NCBI GenBank assembly: GCA_024123955.1
Contig: CP099652.1
Coordinates: 3,348,001-3,412,000 of the forward strand
DNA: 64,000 nucleotides
Source: Oxalobacteraceae bacterium OTU3CINTB1
GTDB taxonomy: Bacteria > Pseudomonadota > Gammaproteobacteria > Burkholderiales > Burkholderiaceae_D
Reading direction: 5' to 3'
Position 1 is the first letter of the stretch; the number at the start of each line of letters is the position of its first letter. Below the pieces are notes generated by a model. It made no database searches. It saw only the letters and a list, made by a program, of their open reading frames with translations, and was not told the origin of the DNA. This document shows positions 8,072 through 18,633 of this stretch, in pieces. The position numbers and the translations under genes are program-made.

Positions 8072-8941
8072 TCAACCGCCCGTTCCCATCCGTTCACCCG
8101 GCGACACGCCCGTCAGCAGGCCCGCGATCGTATGCTCCTGCACGATCGGATCGAGCGTATCGACCACGCGGCAGGCGATGCGGCTGCGCACTTCTTCCGG
8201 CAAGCTGTCGTAGTAGCCGCGCGTCAGCTGTAGATCGTGCTTGTCGGCGTTGCGGGCGTCCGGCGCGTCCACGCCCAGCACGAACACCGGGCGCGATTTG
8301 TCGGACTGGTTGGCGGTGCCGCGATGGATGGTCAACGCCGAGCGCGCCGAAATGTCGCCCATTTTTGCCAGCTTGCGCTGCGCCAGCGCCTCGTAGCGCG
8401 GCCATAATTCGCGTGCCGGGAACATCGGGTCGCCGCCGGCCAGGTCGTCCCACTGCGTGCCGGGTGCGATCTCGAAGGGGCCCATGTCCTCGGTCACGTC
8501 CACCGTCGTGATGTTGAACGCGAGCGAGTTGAGGCGCCGGCCTTTCAGCGTCGCCTCCGGCGTCGGGAAGTCGCGATGCCAGGGCTGGTGCAGCGCGCCG
8601 GGGCCGGGCACGTCGAAGCCGGCTTCGACGATACGGTAATCGGGTCCCAGGATGGCGCGGCAGACCGCCACCACCCAAGGGTGCGTGACGATGTCGAGGA
8701 AGCCGCCCAGGCGCTCCGGGTGGATCTCGACGTAATAGCGGTTCGGCCCGCGCCCCAGGGCGCCGCCCGGCCGTGCCAGCGCCTCCTGGAAGAGCGCGGC
8801 GATATCCGCGCCTAGTTGACCCACCCACTCGCGGGTGAAGGCGCCCTTGCAGGCGATAAAGCCGTCTCCGTACAGCCCGCCCATGATGGCGGCTTCGCTG
8901 TAATCGGCCGGCGCCGGGGACTTGAGCTTGTCTGGATCCAT
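8072..8941 (-). CDS. Phytanoyl-CoA dioxygenase family protein (PhyH), Fe(II)/2-oxoglutarate oxygenase
   Basis: This 289-residue double-stranded beta-helix oxygenase has the iron-binding HxD in HQPWHRDFP at about residue 123, the distal histidine in LTIHRGTANQ near 206, and the 2-oxoglutarate arginine in SDKSRPV. PhyH proteins hydroxylate a wide range of small molecules, so the substrate is open. A strong ribosome site (AGGAGG, seven bases upstream) fixes the start. A 14-bp palindrome of the FCD-GntR type lies 33 bases upstream, suggesting regulation. No related metabolic gene is adjacent. Confidence 0.85.
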   Translation of the reverse strand: MDPDKLKSPAPADYSEAAIMGGLYGDGFIACKGAFTREWVGQLGADIAALFQEALARPGGALGRGPNRYYVEIHPERLGGFLDIVTHPWVVAVCRAILGPDYRIVEAGFDVPGPGALHQPWHRDFPTPEATLKGRRLNSLAFNITTVDVTEDMGPFEIAPGTQWDDLAGGDPMFPARELWPRYEALAQRKLAKMGDISARSALTIHRGTANQSDKSRPVFVLGVDAPDARNADKHDLQLTRGYYDSLPEEVRSRIACRVVDTLDPIVQEHTIAGLLTGVSPGERMGTGG

Positions 8942-8973
8942 GGTGGCCTCCTGGTTTCGATGCGGTCAGGGAT

Positions 8974-8987
8974 GATTGTAGACAATC
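8974..8987. promoter_or_regulatory. GntR/FCD-like operator before the PhyH gene
   Basis: GATTGT-AG-ACAATC is a perfect 6-bp-arm palindrome 33 bases upstream of the PhyH start. Its core ATTGTAGACAAT differs at two positions from the site at 4562-4573 before the DapA-family gene. Confidence 0.4.
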
Positions 8988-9153
8988 GCGCCAATCGGCG
9001 CGGCACGGCTGAACCGCGCATCCCGCAGGACGGTGCGCTTTGTGCGGTAGCGAACGGAGCATCGTCGAAGAGACTTTTATCATTGACGGCCCATATGGTG
9101 GTCTTGCGGCAGTTTTGCGCTGCCATGTAACAGGCATAGGAGTCGTTCTCAGC

Positions 9154-10803
9154 ATGCGTTTTATTCCCACCTTCCTGATCTGGCTGATGCTCGCGCTGGC
9201 TGCGCCCCTCGCCGCCGCGATACCGCCCACCAAGCCCGCCGCCGAGGCGCCATCGGTTCCCTCCGATACGCTCGGCCGCGAGACCCCGCGTTCCATGGTC
9301 GCCGGGCTCATCGGCGCGCTGGCCGAACTCGATTACGACCGCGCCGCCCAATTCTTCGATCTGCCGGCGCCGACCAGCAACCGGCAGCAGCGGACCGCCG
9401 CCAGCCAGGCGCGCGCGTTCCATGCGCTGCTCGACGACAGCGGCTCGCTCAAGCCTTTCGCCGCCCTGTCCAACGTCGACACGGGCAGGTTGGACGACGA
9501 TCTGCCGGCCGACGAGGAAAACATCGGTGAAATCAAATTGCAGGGCAAGGAAGTGCCCATACTGCTCACGCGCGGCCAGGACGGCGACCGGCAGGTGTGG
9601 CGCATCTCGAAAGAGACGCTGGCGCTGACGTCGGCGGCGATCAAGCTGGCGCCGGTGGCGCAGACGCCGCCGAAAAACGAATGGTTTGTCGCCGGCGCGC
9701 CGCTCAAGGACTGGGGCGTGCTGCTCGGGCTGGGCGTCGTGGTGTTCGGCGGCTTGTGGCTGGTTTCGGTCATTTGCGTGACCGTCATCCGCCGGCTGGT
9801 CGCCGATCCGGCCGCCAGCAGCGGCTACCGCTTCGCCGAGGCGGCGCTGCCGCCACTGAGCCTGCTCATTGCCGTCGCCGTGTTCTACAACTGGGCCGAC
9901 GCGCTGCCCGTGTCCATCGTCGCGCGCCAGAATCTGCTGCGCTACACCGGCGTCATCACCGCCATCGCGGTGGTGTGGTTCGGTCTGCGCCTGGTCGACG
10001 GCATCGCCGACCTCGCCGTCGCGCGCATGCAGCGGCATCAGCGCCGCCAGATCGTCTCCGTCATCATCCTGGCGCGGCGCACGGTCAAGTTCCTGCTGCT
10101 CGCGTTCGCCGGCATCGGCATCCTCGGCACCTTCGGCATCGATGTGACCACCGGGATCGCGGCGCTGGGGATCGGCGGTATCGCGCTGGCGCTGGGCGCC
10201 CAGAAGACCGTGGAGAACCTGGTCGGCAGCGTCACCATCATCGCCGACCGTCCGCTGCAGGTGGGCGACTTCGTCAAGGTCGGCGACGTGGTCGGCACGG
10301 TGGAGGACGTCGGCATCCGTTCGTCGCGCATCCGCACCGGCGAGCGCACCGTGGTGACCGTGCCCAACGGCGACCTGTCGGCGCGCCAGATCGAGAACTA
10401 CGCCGAGCGCGACCGATTCCTGTTCAATCCGGTCATCGCCATTTCCTACGGCACCACGTCGGCCAAGCTGCGCGAGGCCATCACCATCGTCCAGCAGGTG
10501 CTCGCCACCCATGACAAGATGGCGGAGGGCGCCCGCGCGCGGTTGGGCAACATCACCGACCGCGCTTTCAATATCGAGGTGTTCTCGTACATCGACGTGC
10601 CCGACTTCGACACCCAGGTGGTGATCCGGGAAGAATTGCTTCTGACGATATACGAGCGGCTCGAAGCGGCCGGCATCGGCCTGGCGTTCCCGACCCAGAC
10701 CGTTTTCTACGCCCCGCAACGCGCGGCGGCGACGGAGATGCCGACGCCGGTGGGCATTGGCGTCACCGCTTCCCGCAACAGCTTCGCCAAGTCAGCGATG
10801 TAA
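9154..10803 (+). CDS. Mechanosensitive ion channel, MscS family
   Basis: A 549-residue MscS-like channel. A cleavable or anchor signal (MRFIPTFLIWLMLALAAPLAAA) precedes a periplasmic region of about 170 residues. Four membrane helices then start near residue 190. The pore-lining helix is in IAALGIGGIALALGAQKTVENL near 350, followed directly by the beta domain (RPLQVGDFVKVGDVVGTVED, then VPNGDLSARQIENY). It should open under membrane tension and release solutes on osmotic downshock. The ATG at 9154 is chosen for the signal sequence and an AGGAG 11 bases upstream. It is longer than E. coli MscS (286 residues) because of the periplasmic domain. Confidence 0.9.
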   Translation: MRFIPTFLIWLMLALAAPLAAAIPPTKPAAEAPSVPSDTLGRETPRSMVAGLIGALAELDYDRAAQFFDLPAPTSNRQQRTAASQARAFHALLDDSGSLKPFAALSNVDTGRLDDDLPADEENIGEIKLQGKEVPILLTRGQDGDRQVWRISKETLALTSAAIKLAPVAQTPPKNEWFVAGAPLKDWGVLLGLGVVVFGGLWLVSVICVTVIRRLVADPAASSGYRFAEAALPPLSLLIAVAVFYNWADALPVSIVARQNLLRYTGVITAIAVVWFGLRLVDGIADLAVARMQRHQRRQIVSVIILARRTVKFLLLAFAGIGILGTFGIDVTTGIAALGIGGIALALGAQKTVENLVGSVTIIADRPLQVGDFVKVGDVVGTVEDVGIRSSRIRTGERTVVTVPNGDLSARQIENYAERDRFLFNPVIAISYGTTSAKLREAITIVQQVLATHDKMAEGARARLGNITDRAFNIEVFSYIDVPDFDTQVVIREELLLTIYERLEAAGIGLAFPTQTVFYAPQRAAATEMPTPVGIGVTASRNSFAKSAM

Positions 10804-10816
10804 AAAGAGGAAGCGC

Positions 10817-12106
10817 TTAAGCCGCCGGGGCCGGTGGAACGGCCAACACCTTGTCGATGCGCTTGTCGTCCATGTCGACCACCTCCAGCCGCCAGCCTTC
10901 CCACTCCGCGTAGTCGCCGGGTACGGGGATTTCCCCCAGCAGCAGCATCATCATGCCGCCGAGCGTGTGGTAGCGCGCCTTGTCCTCTTCCGGCGCCGTC
11001 TTCAGCGCTAGCCGGTCTTTCATCTCCGGAATTGGGATGGAACCGTCCAGCAGCCACGAGCCATCCTCGCGCCGGACCGCCCACGCGGCGTCGGCGCTGC
11101 GCGGGGTGAACTCGCCGGTCACCGCTACCAGCAGGTCGTGCAAGGTCACGATGCCTTGGACTTCGCCGTACTCATCGATCACAAAAACCATCTGCGCCTG
11201 GTTGCCACGGAACTGGTCGAGCAATTCCATGCCGGTCAGCGTTTCCGGCACGTGGATGGCGGGGCGACGATTGGCCGTGTAATCGGGCGCCCGGCCTTGT
11301 GCGACGGCGGCGAGCGCCTGCTTGGCGTGGATCACGCCCAGTATTTTGTCCAGGCCGCCCTCGCAGACCGGGAAGCGCGTGTGCTCCGATTCGATCAGGC
11401 GGCGCAGATTCTCGTCCGGCGGCAGATTGATGTCGATGAAGACGACGTCGGCGCGGGGCACCATCAGCGAGCCGAGCTGGCGGGCGTCGAGGCGGAAGAC
11501 ATTGCGCAGCATCTCGTGTTCGTGTTGCTCGATGACGCCGGCCGCCGAACCTTCCTCCAGCACGTCGTGGATCTCCTCCGGGGTCACGCCGGGCTCGGCG
11601 TTTTGATTCACGCCCATCAGGCGCAGCAGGAAGCGGGTCGATAGCGACAGCAGGGCGACGAATGGGCGCGTCGCCATCGACAGTATCCGCATCGGCCGGG
11701 CGACCAGCCGCGCGACCGGCTCGGCTGCGATCTGCCCCAGGCGCTTGGGCACCAGTTCGCCGACGACGATGGAGATATAGGTCACCACCACAACCACTGC
11801 GGCGGTGGCGCCGATGTTGGCCGTGCCTGCGGCCAGGCCCAGGGAGCGCAGCCACTGCGCCAGCGGGGCGGCCAGCACGGCTTCGCCGACGATGCCGTTG
11901 AGCAGGCCGATGGAGGTGATGCCGATCTGAACGGTGGACATGAGATCGGTGGGATCGCCGCCCAGTTCGAGGGCGGTGGTGGCGGCATTGTCGCCTTCGG
12001 ACGCCAGCTTTTTCAAGCGGGCTTTACGGACAGTGACCAGGGCGATCTCGGACATCGCGAACACGCCGTTGAGCACGCTGAGGCCGATCAGTATCAGGAT
12101 TTCCAT
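10817..12106 (-). CDS. CNNM/CorC family protein with DUF21 and CBS domains (HlyC/CorC-type transporter)
   Basis: A 429-residue membrane protein. The N-terminal DUF21 domain (about residues 1-190) has several transmembrane helices, including MEILILIGLSVLNGVFAMSE and YISIVVGELVPKRLG. Two CBS domains (about 210-330; VPRADVVFID, FVIDEYGEVQGIVTLHDLL) and a C-terminal CorC_HlyC domain (WLLDGSIPIPEMKDRL) follow. Family members take part in magnesium or sodium homeostasis. The start at 12106 has GGGAGGT just upstream and begins the first helix correctly. It is convergent with mscS, 13 bases apart. Confidence 0.9.
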   Translation of the reverse strand: MEILILIGLSVLNGVFAMSEIALVTVRKARLKKLASEGDNAATTALELGGDPTDLMSTVQIGITSIGLLNGIVGEAVLAAPLAQWLRSLGLAAGTANIGATAAVVVVVTYISIVVGELVPKRLGQIAAEPVARLVARPMRILSMATRPFVALLSLSTRFLLRLMGVNQNAEPGVTPEEIHDVLEEGSAAGVIEQHEHEMLRNVFRLDARQLGSLMVPRADVVFIDINLPPDENLRRLIESEHTRFPVCEGGLDKILGVIHAKQALAAVAQGRAPDYTANRRPAIHVPETLTGMELLDQFRGNQAQMVFVIDEYGEVQGIVTLHDLLVAVTGEFTPRSADAAWAVRREDGSWLLDGSIPIPEMKDRLALKTAPEEDKARYHTLGGMMMLLLGEIPVPGDYAEWEGWRLEVVDMDDKRIDKVLAVPPAPAA

Positions 12107-12176
12107 GGCACCTCCCGCTTCGAGCATACCAAAAAGGGCGGGGCGCGGGAGCCGCCATGGACGAAGCAGGGGCCAG

Positions 12177-12794
12177 CTAGACCAGCACTTGCGCGACCAT
12201 GAAAACACACGCCTTGACGATGCCCCAGATGACGCCGGAAACCAAAACGGCCGAAGCGGTGGCCGCCACCACCCCGGTCGCGATCGCGAAGCCGTCGCGT
12301 TCCAGCAGTCCCAGCGCAAGCAGACTGATGGAAAGGGCCGGCAACATGTTTCCCAGCGGGATGGGGAGCACCAACACCAATGCCAGCAACAGGCAGACAA
12401 GACCGATCAGGTATTCGCATGGCGGCAGCGCCAGGACGCTGATGCGTGGACGCAGCAGTTTCTCGGCGCGCTCCAGCCATGGAATGACGCGCCGCATCAT
12501 GCCATGGAAATCCGCGCGCGCCATGGAACGCCGGCTGATGATCCCCGGCAGCCAAGGCCGCATGCCGAATGTCAGCTGGGCGGCGAGGAACACAAGGGGA
12601 GCGCCCAAGATGGCGGACGTTCCCGGCGGCACCGGCAAGATGTTTGGAAAAGCGAAAATGAACAGCAGGGCGCCGGTGGCGCGGTCGCCCAGGGCGTGCA
12701 ACAGGTCGCCCACGGCGATCCGGTCCCGCGACGTATCGTCGGCCAGTTGGCGCAATAGTTGGGAAAGTGCGGGGCCGTCGCCTGCGCAACTCAT
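12177..12794 (-). CDS. Exopolysaccharide synthesis protein, ExoD family
   Basis: This 205-residue integral membrane protein matches ExoD: a cytosolic N-terminal segment with LLHALGDRATGALLFIFAFPNILPVPPG, then helices including LTFGMRPWLPGIISRRSM, LVCLLLALVLVLPIPLGNMLPALS and a final hydrophobic stretch. ExoD is linked to exopolysaccharide production and alkali tolerance in rhizobia, but the molecular role is unclear. The gene has little ribosome-site signal. It lies 70 bases upstream of the CNNM gene on the same strand and may be co-transcribed with it. Confidence 0.85.
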   Translation of the reverse strand: MSCAGDGPALSQLLRQLADDTSRDRIAVGDLLHALGDRATGALLFIFAFPNILPVPPGTSAILGAPLVFLAAQLTFGMRPWLPGIISRRSMARADFHGMMRRVIPWLERAEKLLRPRISVLALPPCEYLIGLVCLLLALVLVLPIPLGNMLPALSISLLALGLLERDGFAIATGVVAATASAVLVSGVIWGIVKACVFMVAQVLV

Positions 12795-12938
12795 TTGTTA
12801 GGCTTCATTATTCACGGGAAGGCGGAGTGGACTCGCCTCGATTGTGGCCCTGCAACCTTAAGACCCTATTAACGGCATGGAGAAGTCCGCCGTTGTGACA
12901 AATTCCAACCGCGCCGGCAGGGCGTGAAGGCCGCTTCC

Positions 12939-12982
12939 CCGATTTTTGACTTGCCGATTTTGTTATAAATTTTTCCGATTTT
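12939..12982. promoter_or_regulatory. Three direct repeats CCGATTTT upstream of the PAS-AraC gene
   Basis: CCGATTTT occurs at 12939-12946, 12954-12961 and 12975-12982 in an otherwise AT-rich stretch containing TTATAAAT. The last two are 21 bp apart, two helical turns, the spacing at which AraC monomers bind direct half-sites. Confidence 0.4.
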
Positions 12983-13071
12983 TTATTACTTTCCCGGCAT
13001 TGTCGATGCTACCATTCTCGCCAGACTAGCGAATGGCAGAGGCGATGAGCACGAGGATGATCAGGATGGGC

Positions 13072-13905
13072 ATGGTGGTGGCCACCAGCGATACCGAAAA
13101 GGAAAAGCACCAAAATTTCCTGGCCGGTGACGGCGGCGCGTCCAGCTCCGATTGCACCGACTTTTTCTACCGCCACGGCATTTCCACCCCCAGCGTGCTG
13201 TTCGACGATCTGCAGGATACCTACTATTTCGCCAAGAACCGCGCCGGCCAGTTCGTCTGGGGCAACCGGCTGCTGCAAGAGCAGCATTCCCTGTCCAGCG
13301 TCAAAGACATCATCGGCAAGTCCGACCATGACTTCTTCCGCCGCGACATCGCCGACCGCATCCGCGCCGACGATCTGCAGGTGATGGAAAGCGGCGTCGC
13401 CGTCAAGAACAAGCTGGAGGTCATTGACGGCAATAGCGGCGCCTTGACCTGGCTGTTCACCACCAAGGCGCCGGTGCGCGACCGCCATGGCGAGATTGTC
13501 GGCGTCGAAGGCTTCAGCCGCGACGCCCAGCGCTCGCAGGAGGCCATCGCGCCGTTCCACGTTTTCAAGAGCTGCATCGAATACCTGCAAGCGCACCTGA
13601 CCGAGGATATCGGCATCGAACATCTGGCCAGCCTGTCGTGCATGTCGCTGTCCACCTTCGAGCGCAAGTTCAAGCAGCACTTTTCGCTGACGCCCAAGCA
13701 ATACATCCTGCGCATGAAGATCCACGAGGCGTGCCGCTTGCTGCCGGGCGCGCAAAGCATCGCCCGCGTGGCGGTGGAGACCGGCTTTGGCGGGCAGAGT
13801 TATTTCACCAAGATTTTCCGTAGTGTGGTCGGTATCACGCCCAAACAATATCAGCTGTCCTTGCTGGCCTCCGGGCGGGCGGGAACGGTCCGAAGGAGTA
13901 GTTGA
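13072..13905 (+). CDS. AraC family transcriptional regulator with N-terminal PAS domain
   Basis: This protein of about 277 residues has a PAS/PAC sensor (about residues 30-140; DLQDTYYFAKNRAGQFVWGN, then the PAC part LFTTKAPVRDRHGEIVGVEG). A C-terminal double HTH of AraC type follows (about 165-265; LASLSCMSLSTFERKFKQHF, then VAVETGFGGQSYFTKIFRS). Several in-frame ATGs exist between 13033 and 13072; 13072 has the best ribosome site (AGGA five bases upstream), so the N-terminus is uncertain by up to 13 residues. The next gene follows 23 bases after the stop, so the regulator probably heads, and controls, the sugar oxidation operon. A PAS sensor is unusual for a sugar-responsive AraC protein, which more often has a cupin. 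Confidence 0.88.
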   Translation: MVVATSDTEKEKHQNFLAGDGGASSSDCTDFFYRHGISTPSVLFDDLQDTYYFAKNRAGQFVWGNRLLQEQHSLSSVKDIIGKSDHDFFRRDIADRIRADDLQVMESGVAVKNKLEVIDGNSGALTWLFTTKAPVRDRHGEIVGVEGFSRDAQRSQEAIAPFHVFKSCIEYLQAHLTEDIGIEHLASLSCMSLSTFERKFKQHFSLTPKQYILRMKIHEACRLLPGAQSIARVAVETGFGGQSYFTKIFRSVVGITPKQYQLSLLASGRAGTVRRSS

Positions 13906-13928
13906 ACCAAAGAAGCATTGGAGGAGAC

Positions 13929-14504
13929 ATGTTGCACGCTGAACGAGAGATAGACGGACGCAGATCCGCTCTCATCAAGTTAGCCGGCCTGTGCGGCCTG
14001 GCATTGTCCGGCGACGCCCTGGCGGCGCTGGCGGTTTCCGGCAAGGCACCCGCCGCGCCGGAGTTGTTGTCGGCCGACGCGCTGGCGCTGACGGCCGTGA
14101 TGGCCGAGCACATCATTCCCGCGACCGATACGCCCGGCGCGCTGGCGGTCGGCGCGCACCGCACCATCGACCATATGTTGAAGGTGTGCGCCACCGCGTC
14201 CGAGCAGCAGGGCTTTATCACCGGCCTCGAGCGGGTGGACGCCGTCGCGCTGGCGGCCGACGGCAAACGCTTCCGCGCGTTGCCGGCCAAGCGCCGCATC
14301 GCGCTGCTGCACGCCCTCGATGGCGGCACCGCGCCGTTCACCGCCGACGATCAACGGTTTTTCCGAAAGATGAAGTCCTACACGCTGTTCGCCTACTACA
14401 CCTCGGAGGGCGGCTCGACGCTCGAACTGGCCTACCTGCCGGTGCCGGGAGGCTTCAAGGGCAACTTCCCCGTTCGTAAAAACACCAGGACCTGGGCGAT
14501 CTGA
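13929..14504 (+). CDS. Gluconate 2-dehydrogenase subunit 3-type protein, small subunit of GMC sugar dehydrogenase
   Basis: This 191-residue protein has a Tat-like leader (GRRSALIKLAGLCGLAL). The family core follows: LTAVMAEHIIPATDTPGA, then FFRKMKSYTLFAYYTSEGG and a C-terminal GNFPVRKNTRTW. Proteins of this family chaperone or complete FAD-dependent GMC dehydrogenases in the periplasm; the Tat leader carries the folded large subunit across the membrane. The start at 13929 has GGAGGAG just upstream. The large-subunit gene begins one base after this stop, which strongly supports complex formation. Caulobacter LacA and the small subunits of glucoside 3-dehydrogenases are the closest functional parallels I know. 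Confidence 0.85.
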   Translation: MLHAEREIDGRRSALIKLAGLCGLALSGDALAALAVSGKAPAAPELLSADALALTAVMAEHIIPATDTPGALAVGAHRTIDHMLKVCATASEQQGFITGLERVDAVALAADGKRFRALPAKRRIALLHALDGGTAPFTADDQRFFRKMKSYTLFAYYTSEGGSTLELAYLPVPGGFKGNFPVRKNTRTWAI

Positions 14505-14505
14505 C

Positions 14506-16245
14506 ATGAGCCAAACTTCATCGTTTTATATCAAGCAAAGCGCCGAGCAATTCGACGCCATCGTGGTCGGCTCCGGCATCACCGGCGGCTGGGCCGCCAA
14601 GGAAATGTGCGAGCGCGGCCTGCGCACCCTCATGGTCGAGCGCGGCCGTCCGGTCGAGCACCGCAGCGACTACATCGGCGAAGGCGTCGACGAGTGGAAC
14701 CTGCCCAACCGCGGCCTGGTCGACGAAAAGCTCGCGGCCGACCAGTTCGCCGAGCAGCGCAAATGCTACGCCTTCGACGACCATACCAAGCATTTCTTCA
14801 ACAACGACCGCGACATGCCTTACAGCACGCCGGAGGGCAAGCCCTTCAGCTGGATACGCGGCAACCAGCTGGGCGGCAAGTCGTTGATGTGGGCGCGCCA
14901 GTCCTACCGCTGGAGCGACCTCGACTTCGAAGCCAACGCCAAGGACGGCCACGGCGTCGACTGGCCGATCCGTTATGCGGACCTGGAATCCTGGTACGGC
15001 CACGTCGAGCGCCACGTCGGCATCAGCGGCGCCAAGGAAAACCTGGCGGTGCTGCCGGACAGCGAATTCCTGCCGCCGTTCGAATTCAATGCCGTCGAAG
15101 CGGCGATGAAAAAGAAGTTCGACGCCAGTTTCGCGCCGGCGCGCATGATCATGGGCCGCTGCGCCCATTTGACCAAGCCCAACGAAAAGCATCTGGAGAT
15201 GGGACGCGGCAGCTGCATGGCGCGCAGCATGTGCCATCGGGGCTGCTCCTTCGGCGCGTATTTCTCGACGCAGAGTTCGACCTTGCCGGCCGCCGCCGCG
15301 ACCGGACGCCTGAGCGTGGCCACCAACGCCATCGTCCACAGCGTGCTGTACGACGCCAAGACCAACCGCGCCACCGGCGTGCGCGTGATCGACGCCGAGA
15401 CCATGGAAACCCGCGAGTTTTACGCCAAGGTGGTGTTCCTGTGCGCGTCGACCCTGGGCAGCACGCAGGTCTTGCTGAATTCGACCTCCGAGGCCTTCCC
15501 GACCGGACTGGGCAACTCGTCCGGCGTGCTGGGTCACTACTTGATGGACCACCTGTTCGGCGCCGGCGCCTCCGGCCGTGTCGAAGGCTACGAGAACGAT
15601 TATTACTCCGGCCGCCGTCCGACCGCGCCTTACATTCCGCGCTTCCGCAACGTGACGGATCAGCACCCCGGCTTCCTGCGCGGCTATGCGCTGGCGGGCG
15701 CCGCCGGACGCGAGGGCTGGGCGCAGCAGGGCAACAAGCCGGGCTTCGGCAAGGATTACAAGGCCATGATACGCAAGCCCGGACCATGGCACTTCGGCCT
15801 GCACGGCCAGGGCGAGATGCTGCCGCGCTACGAAAACATGGTCAGCCTGCATCCGACCAAGAAGGACAAATGGGGCATGCCGCAGCTGCACATCGACTGC
15901 ACCTATTCGGCCAATGACGACAAGATGCGCGAAGATATGGCCGACACCGCCGCCAACATCCTCGAATCGCTGGGCGTGAAGGATGTCCAGAAATCGATCA
16001 GGACCACGGAGCAGTGGGCGCCGGGCTTGTCGATCCACGAAATGGGCACGGCACGCATGGGGCGCGATCCGAAGACCTCGATGCTCAACGGCTACAACCA
16101 GGCGCACGACGTGCCGAACCTGTTTGTGACCGATGGTGCCAGCATGTGCTCCAGCGCCTGGCAGAACCCGTCGCTGACCTTCATGGCGCTCACCGTGCGC
16201 GCCTGTGCTTACGCGGCTGAACAACTCAAACTTGGCAAACTCTAA
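14506..16245 (+). CDS. FAD-dependent GMC oxidoreductase, probable glycoside/sugar 3-dehydrogenase large subunit
   Basis: A 579-residue flavoprotein. The Rossmann FAD site is VVGSGITGGWAAKEMCERG at about residues 20-40, followed by LMVERG. GNQLGGKSLMWARQSYRW near 122 is the GMC substrate/FAD motif. The conserved C-terminal histidine and asparagine are in IHEMGTARMG and SAWQNPSLTFMALT. It has no export signal of its own, consistent with hitch-hiking on the Tat-type small subunit. Family members oxidise sugars or glycosides, often at C3, and pass electrons to a cytochrome c; no cytochrome gene is in this operon. It is part of the plus-strand operon up to 22813. Confidence 0.88.
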   Translation: MSQTSSFYIKQSAEQFDAIVVGSGITGGWAAKEMCERGLRTLMVERGRPVEHRSDYIGEGVDEWNLPNRGLVDEKLAADQFAEQRKCYAFDDHTKHFFNNDRDMPYSTPEGKPFSWIRGNQLGGKSLMWARQSYRWSDLDFEANAKDGHGVDWPIRYADLESWYGHVERHVGISGAKENLAVLPDSEFLPPFEFNAVEAAMKKKFDASFAPARMIMGRCAHLTKPNEKHLEMGRGSCMARSMCHRGCSFGAYFSTQSSTLPAAAATGRLSVATNAIVHSVLYDAKTNRATGVRVIDAETMETREFYAKVVFLCASTLGSTQVLLNSTSEAFPTGLGNSSGVLGHYLMDHLFGAGASGRVEGYENDYYSGRRPTAPYIPRFRNVTDQHPGFLRGYALAGAAGREGWAQQGNKPGFGKDYKAMIRKPGPWHFGLHGQGEMLPRYENMVSLHPTKKDKWGMPQLHIDCTYSANDDKMREDMADTAANILESLGVKDVQKSIRTTEQWAPGLSIHEMGTARMGRDPKTSMLNGYNQAHDVPNLFVTDGASMCSSAWQNPSLTFMALTVRACAYAAEQLKLGKL

Positions 16246-16254
16246 GGAATAATA

Positions 16255-17127
16255 ATGAAAACATATCAACGCAAGGCCCTCTCCCTGTCGCTTACCCTGT
16301 CCCTGACGCTGTGCTTCACCCTGGGCGCCGCGTCGTCCCAGGCCGCCACCAGCCCGCTGCTGGGCGTGCAACTGTGGTCGGTCAAGGACGAGGTCAAGCA
16401 GGACTTCGAGGGCACCCTCGACAAACTGGCGAAGCTGGGCTTCCAGGGCGTGGAATTCGCCGGCGAGTTTGGCAAGTACAAGGCCGATCCGGCAGGGTTG
16501 AAAGCATTTTTGCGGAAGAAGGGGCTGCAATGCGCCGGCGCCCACATGCGTGTCGACCAACTCAACGCCGCCAATTTCAAACCCACCACCGACTTCTACA
16601 AAACGCTCGGCTGCAACCGCCTGATCATTTCGATGGACGAGCGCGCCGCCAGCAAAGAGGGTTCGACCGAACTGGCCAAGGAACTGAGCGCGTTGTCGGC
16701 CAAGCTGGACGCGCAGGGGATGAAGCTGGGCTATCACAACCACGAAGCGGAAATGTTGGGCGACAAGGGACAGACCAACTGGGACCTGCTGGCCAAGAAC
16801 ACGCCCAAAAACTTCATCCTGCAGCAGGACGTGGGCTGGACCACCTACGCCGGCAAGGATCCGATCGATTTCGTCAAAGAGTATCCGGGCCGCACCGTGA
16901 CGACGCATTACAAGGCGAAGTTCGTCAAGGGCACCGAAGGCACCAGCATCATCGGCCAGGACAAGACCGACTGGACCGGCCTGACCAAGGCGGTGCGCAG
17001 CGTCGGCGGCACCGAGTGGATTATCGTCGAGCAGGAGGAGTATCCGAACGGCATGGGCCAGCTGGAATCGGTGGCGGCGTCGATGCGCGGCCTGCAAGCC
17101 ATCTTGTCCAAGATGCCGGCGCCATAA
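16255..17127 (+). CDS. Secreted sugar phosphate isomerase/epimerase-like protein (xylose isomerase-like TIM barrel)
   Basis: This 290-residue protein has a Sec signal peptide (MKTYQRKALSLSLTLSLTL, cleavage after about residue 31). The mature part is an AP endonuclease family 2 TIM barrel (LLGVQLWSVKDEV, LGFQGVEFAGEFG, LGYHNHEAEM, ILQQDVGWTTY, and a final EWIIVEQEEY). The metal-ligand glutamates and histidines are in the usual places. Related periplasmic proteins next to GMC dehydrogenases act on 3-keto-glycosides, for example as isomerases or lyases. That role is inferred from context. AAGGAA five bases upstream supports the start. Confidence 0.85.
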   Translation: MKTYQRKALSLSLTLSLTLCFTLGAASSQAATSPLLGVQLWSVKDEVKQDFEGTLDKLAKLGFQGVEFAGEFGKYKADPAGLKAFLRKKGLQCAGAHMRVDQLNAANFKPTTDFYKTLGCNRLIISMDERAASKEGSTELAKELSALSAKLDAQGMKLGYHNHEAEMLGDKGQTNWDLLAKNTPKNFILQQDVGWTTYAGKDPIDFVKEYPGRTVTTHYKAKFVKGTEGTSIIGQDKTDWTGLTKAVRSVGGTEWIIVEQEEYPNGMGQLESVAASMRGLQAILSKMPAP

Positions 17128-17142
17128 GGTCCAGGGAACTCC

Positions 17143-18610
<1,468 letters not shown>

Positions 18611-18633
<23 letters not shown>

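Noticed and set aside
8812..10719. A 635-codon minus-strand frame opposite mscS and overlapping the PhyH gene
   Set aside because: Antisense to a complete MscS channel; composition typical of shadow frames.
12894..12900. TGTGACA (TGTCACA on the minus strand) before the ExoD gene considered as another ECF41 promoter
   Set aside because: No CGTC at the required 16-base spacing; the sequence there is TGCC.
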